A stretch of 64,000 nucleotides of DNA, from NCBI RefSeq assembly GCF_004367745.1, contig NZ_CP037993.1, forward strand, positions 2,418,001 to 2,482,000. The letters run 5' to 3'. Made by a program: the position numbers and the translations under genes. This DNA is from Herbaspirillum huttiense. Its GTDB lineage: Bacteria; Pseudomonadota; Gammaproteobacteria; Burkholderiales; Burkholderiaceae_D. The notes under the pieces are model-generated. The model was given only the letters and a program-made list of their open reading frames with translations, was not told the origin of the DNA and did no database searches. Positions 62,689-64,000 of the stretch are shown here, piece after piece. Numbering within the stretch: the first letter of the stretch is position 1; each line of letters opens with the position of its first letter.

Positions 62689-63900
62689 TCAAGCCTGGCC
62701 GGCCAGTTTCTTCGTGAAGGCGACGATGCGTTGCGAAGCTTCCAGGCATTCGTCGACTTCGGCCACCAGCGCCATGCGGATGCGGCCCGCGCCCGGATTG
62801 ACGCCATGCGCTTCGCGTGCCAGGTAGCTGCCCGGCAAGACCGTGACATTATATTCGGCGTACAGACGACGGGCGAATTCGGTGTCGCTGATGTCGACCA
62901 GCTTGTCGACCTTGGCCCACAGGTAGAAGGCGGCATCGGGCAGGGCGACGTCCATCACTTCCTGCAGCAGCGGGGTCACCTGGGAGAACTTGGTGACGTA
63001 CTTGGCGATGTTGTCCTGCACGTGGGTTTCGTCCTGCCAGGCCAGCACGGAGGCGGCCTGGATCACCGGGCTCATGGCCGCGCCGTGGTAGGTGCGGTAG
63101 AGCAGGAATTTCTTGAGGATGGCTGCATCGCCGGCCACGAAGCCCGAGCGCATGCCTGGCACGTTGGAGCGCTTGGACAGGCTGGAGAAGGAAACCAGGT
63201 TGCGATAGTCACGGCCCAGCAGACGCGCGGCCTGCATGCCGCCCAAGGGCGGATCCTGCTTGAAGTAGATTTCCGAATAGCACTCGTCGGAGGCGATCAC
63301 GAAACCATAGCGATCCGACAGGGCGAACAGTTCCTTCCAGTCTTCCAGCGTCAGCACGGCGCCGGTCGGGTTGCCCGGCGAGCAGACGAACAGCAGTTGC
63401 ACGCGTTCCCATACTTCTTGCGGTACCTGGCTGAAATCGGGCGCAAAGTTGCGCGCCGGGTCCGAATTGACGAAATAGGGCTCGGCGCCGGCCAGGTAGG
63501 CCGAACCTTCATAGATCTGGTAGAACGGGTTGGGGCACATCACCAGCGCGCCGGGCCTGGTCGGATCGACCACGGTCTGGGTCAGCGAGAACAGGGCCTC
63601 GCGCGAACCGATCACCGGCAGGATCTCGGTGGCCGGATCGGGACGCGGGATGTCGTAACGCTTCTGCAGCCAGTCAGCGATCGCACCGCGCAGGGCGTCG
63701 CTGCCCAGGGTGGCCGGATACGAGGCCAGGCCAGACAGGTTGTCCGTCAGCGCCTGCTGGATGAAGGCAGGGGTAGGGTGCTTGGGCTCGCCGATGCCCA
63801 GGCTGATCGGACGATAAGCCGGGTCGGGCGTGATGCCGGCGAAGAGCTTCTTGAGCTTTTCGAAGGGATAGGGCTGCAGTTTGTCGAGTAGGGGATTCAC
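62689..63900 (-). CDS. dapC: Succinyldiaminopimelate aminotransferase DapC
   Basis: 403 residues from a GTG at 63900 ([20 protein letters not shown] read as Met-start). Fold-type I aminotransferase: [41 protein letters not shown], the PLP lysine in [18 protein letters not shown], and RIRMALVAE at the end. It aminates succinyl-ketopimelate before DapE. The frame is open to a GTG at 63960, so the start is not certain. On the minus strand TATAAT at 63990-63985 is a likely -10, with its -35 beyond the window. Confidence 0.93.
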   Translation of the reverse strand: MNPLLDKLQPYPFEKLKKLFAGITPDPAYRPISLGIGEPKHPTPAFIQQALTDNLSGLASYPATLGSDALRGAIADWLQKRYDIPRPDPATEILPVIGSREALFSLTQTVVDPTRPGALVMCPNPFYQIYEGSAYLAGAEPYFVNSDPARNFAPDFSQVPQEVWERVQLLFVCSPGNPTGAVLTLEDWKELFALSDRYGFVIASDECYSEIYFKQDPPLGGMQAARLLGRDYRNLVSFSSLSKRSNVPGMRSGFVAGDAAILKKFLLYRTYHGAAMSPVIQAASVLAWQDETHVQDNIAKYVTKFSQVTPLLQEVMDVALPDAAFYLWAKVDKLVDISDTEFARRLYAEYNVTVLPGSYLAREAHGVNPGAGRIRMALVAEVDECLEASQRIVAFTKKLAGQA

Positions 63901-64000
63901 GTCGCTGGACTGGAGTAAAGCTTTCCGGGCCAGCGTCTCGCGAGGAGCTCGGCCGGCCACGGCAAAGGGCTGGGAAAGTTGGCGATTATACCGTCATTTG

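Overview
This is a gene-dense, GC-rich chromosomal window from a betaproteobacterium. Gene content and order point to Oxalobacteraceae, most probably Herbaspirillum or a close relative: the dapC-dapD-arsC-like-dapE-prmB run, rph/yicC/gmk/rpoZ/spoT side by side, tsaB-rimI-uracil glycosylase-DUF1853, lysC next to tRNA-Ser(GCU), a DUF4148 secreted protein and ModE-controlled modABC. The genus is an inference from recognition, not from a search. I see no prophage, insertion sequence, CRISPR array or rRNA. Apart from a small HigBA toxin-antitoxin module beside the tRNA, this is core chromosome.

Layout. 1-4.7 kb: the end of an efflux operon (FUSC pump, outer-membrane factor), its divergent LysR regulator and the fluoride channel CrcB. 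4.8-10.2 kb: ClpB behind a heat-shock-type promoter, a membrane diguanylate cyclase and RraA. 10.2-18.9 kb: a YccS-type membrane protein, isocitrate lyase with a palindromic upstream region, modABC with divergent modE, and a ClC channel that overlaps modE. 19-25.3 kb: RlmJ, an EAL-HDOD protein, a membrane protein paired with a two-domain methylglyoxal synthase, GreB and DUF3422. 25.3-31.7 kb: azoreductase with LysR, a DUF2252 kinase-like protein, then spoT-rpoZ-gmk. 31.8-39.2 kb: yicC, rph, rdgB-hemW, and a degenerate EAL-HDOD protein coupled to a PAS-GGDEF-EAL protein. 39.4-43.1 kb: SodC, HigBA, tRNA-Ser, lysC, DUF4148. 43.4-52.2 kb: LysR, a thioredoxin-like protein, tsaB-rimI-udg-DUF1853, lplT, alr, radA. 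52.3-57.1 kb: ompR-envZ with a FlhE-like gene overlapping envZ, a small secreted protein and an amino-acid ABC pair. 57.2-64 kb: an ABC-F protein and the lysine/peptidoglycan precursor cluster.

How the genes work together. Several blocks are coherent pathways: molybdate uptake under ModE with a ModE-like box lying on the modA promoter; stringent response and guanylate metabolism (spoT, rpoZ, gmk); nucleotide and tRNA hygiene (rph, rdgB); t6A synthesis with RimI and a DNA glycosylase; and diaminopimelate synthesis (dapC, D, E, with lysC elsewhere in the window). Three c-di-GMP-type genes lie here (7.9, 20.1 and 37.1 kb), and a fourth (35.9 kb) appears to be a protein-interaction derivative of the same fold.

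The least ordinary items are the FlhE-like gene in the ompR-envZ operon, the tandem methylglyoxal synthase, the catalytically stripped EAL-HDOD protein coupled to a c-di-GMP enzyme, the modE-ClC overlap with an altered ClC selectivity loop, a terminator-like hairpin just before the start of an ABC permease, and three genes that look leaderless. I found no wholly new multi-gene system that the sequence alone can establish.
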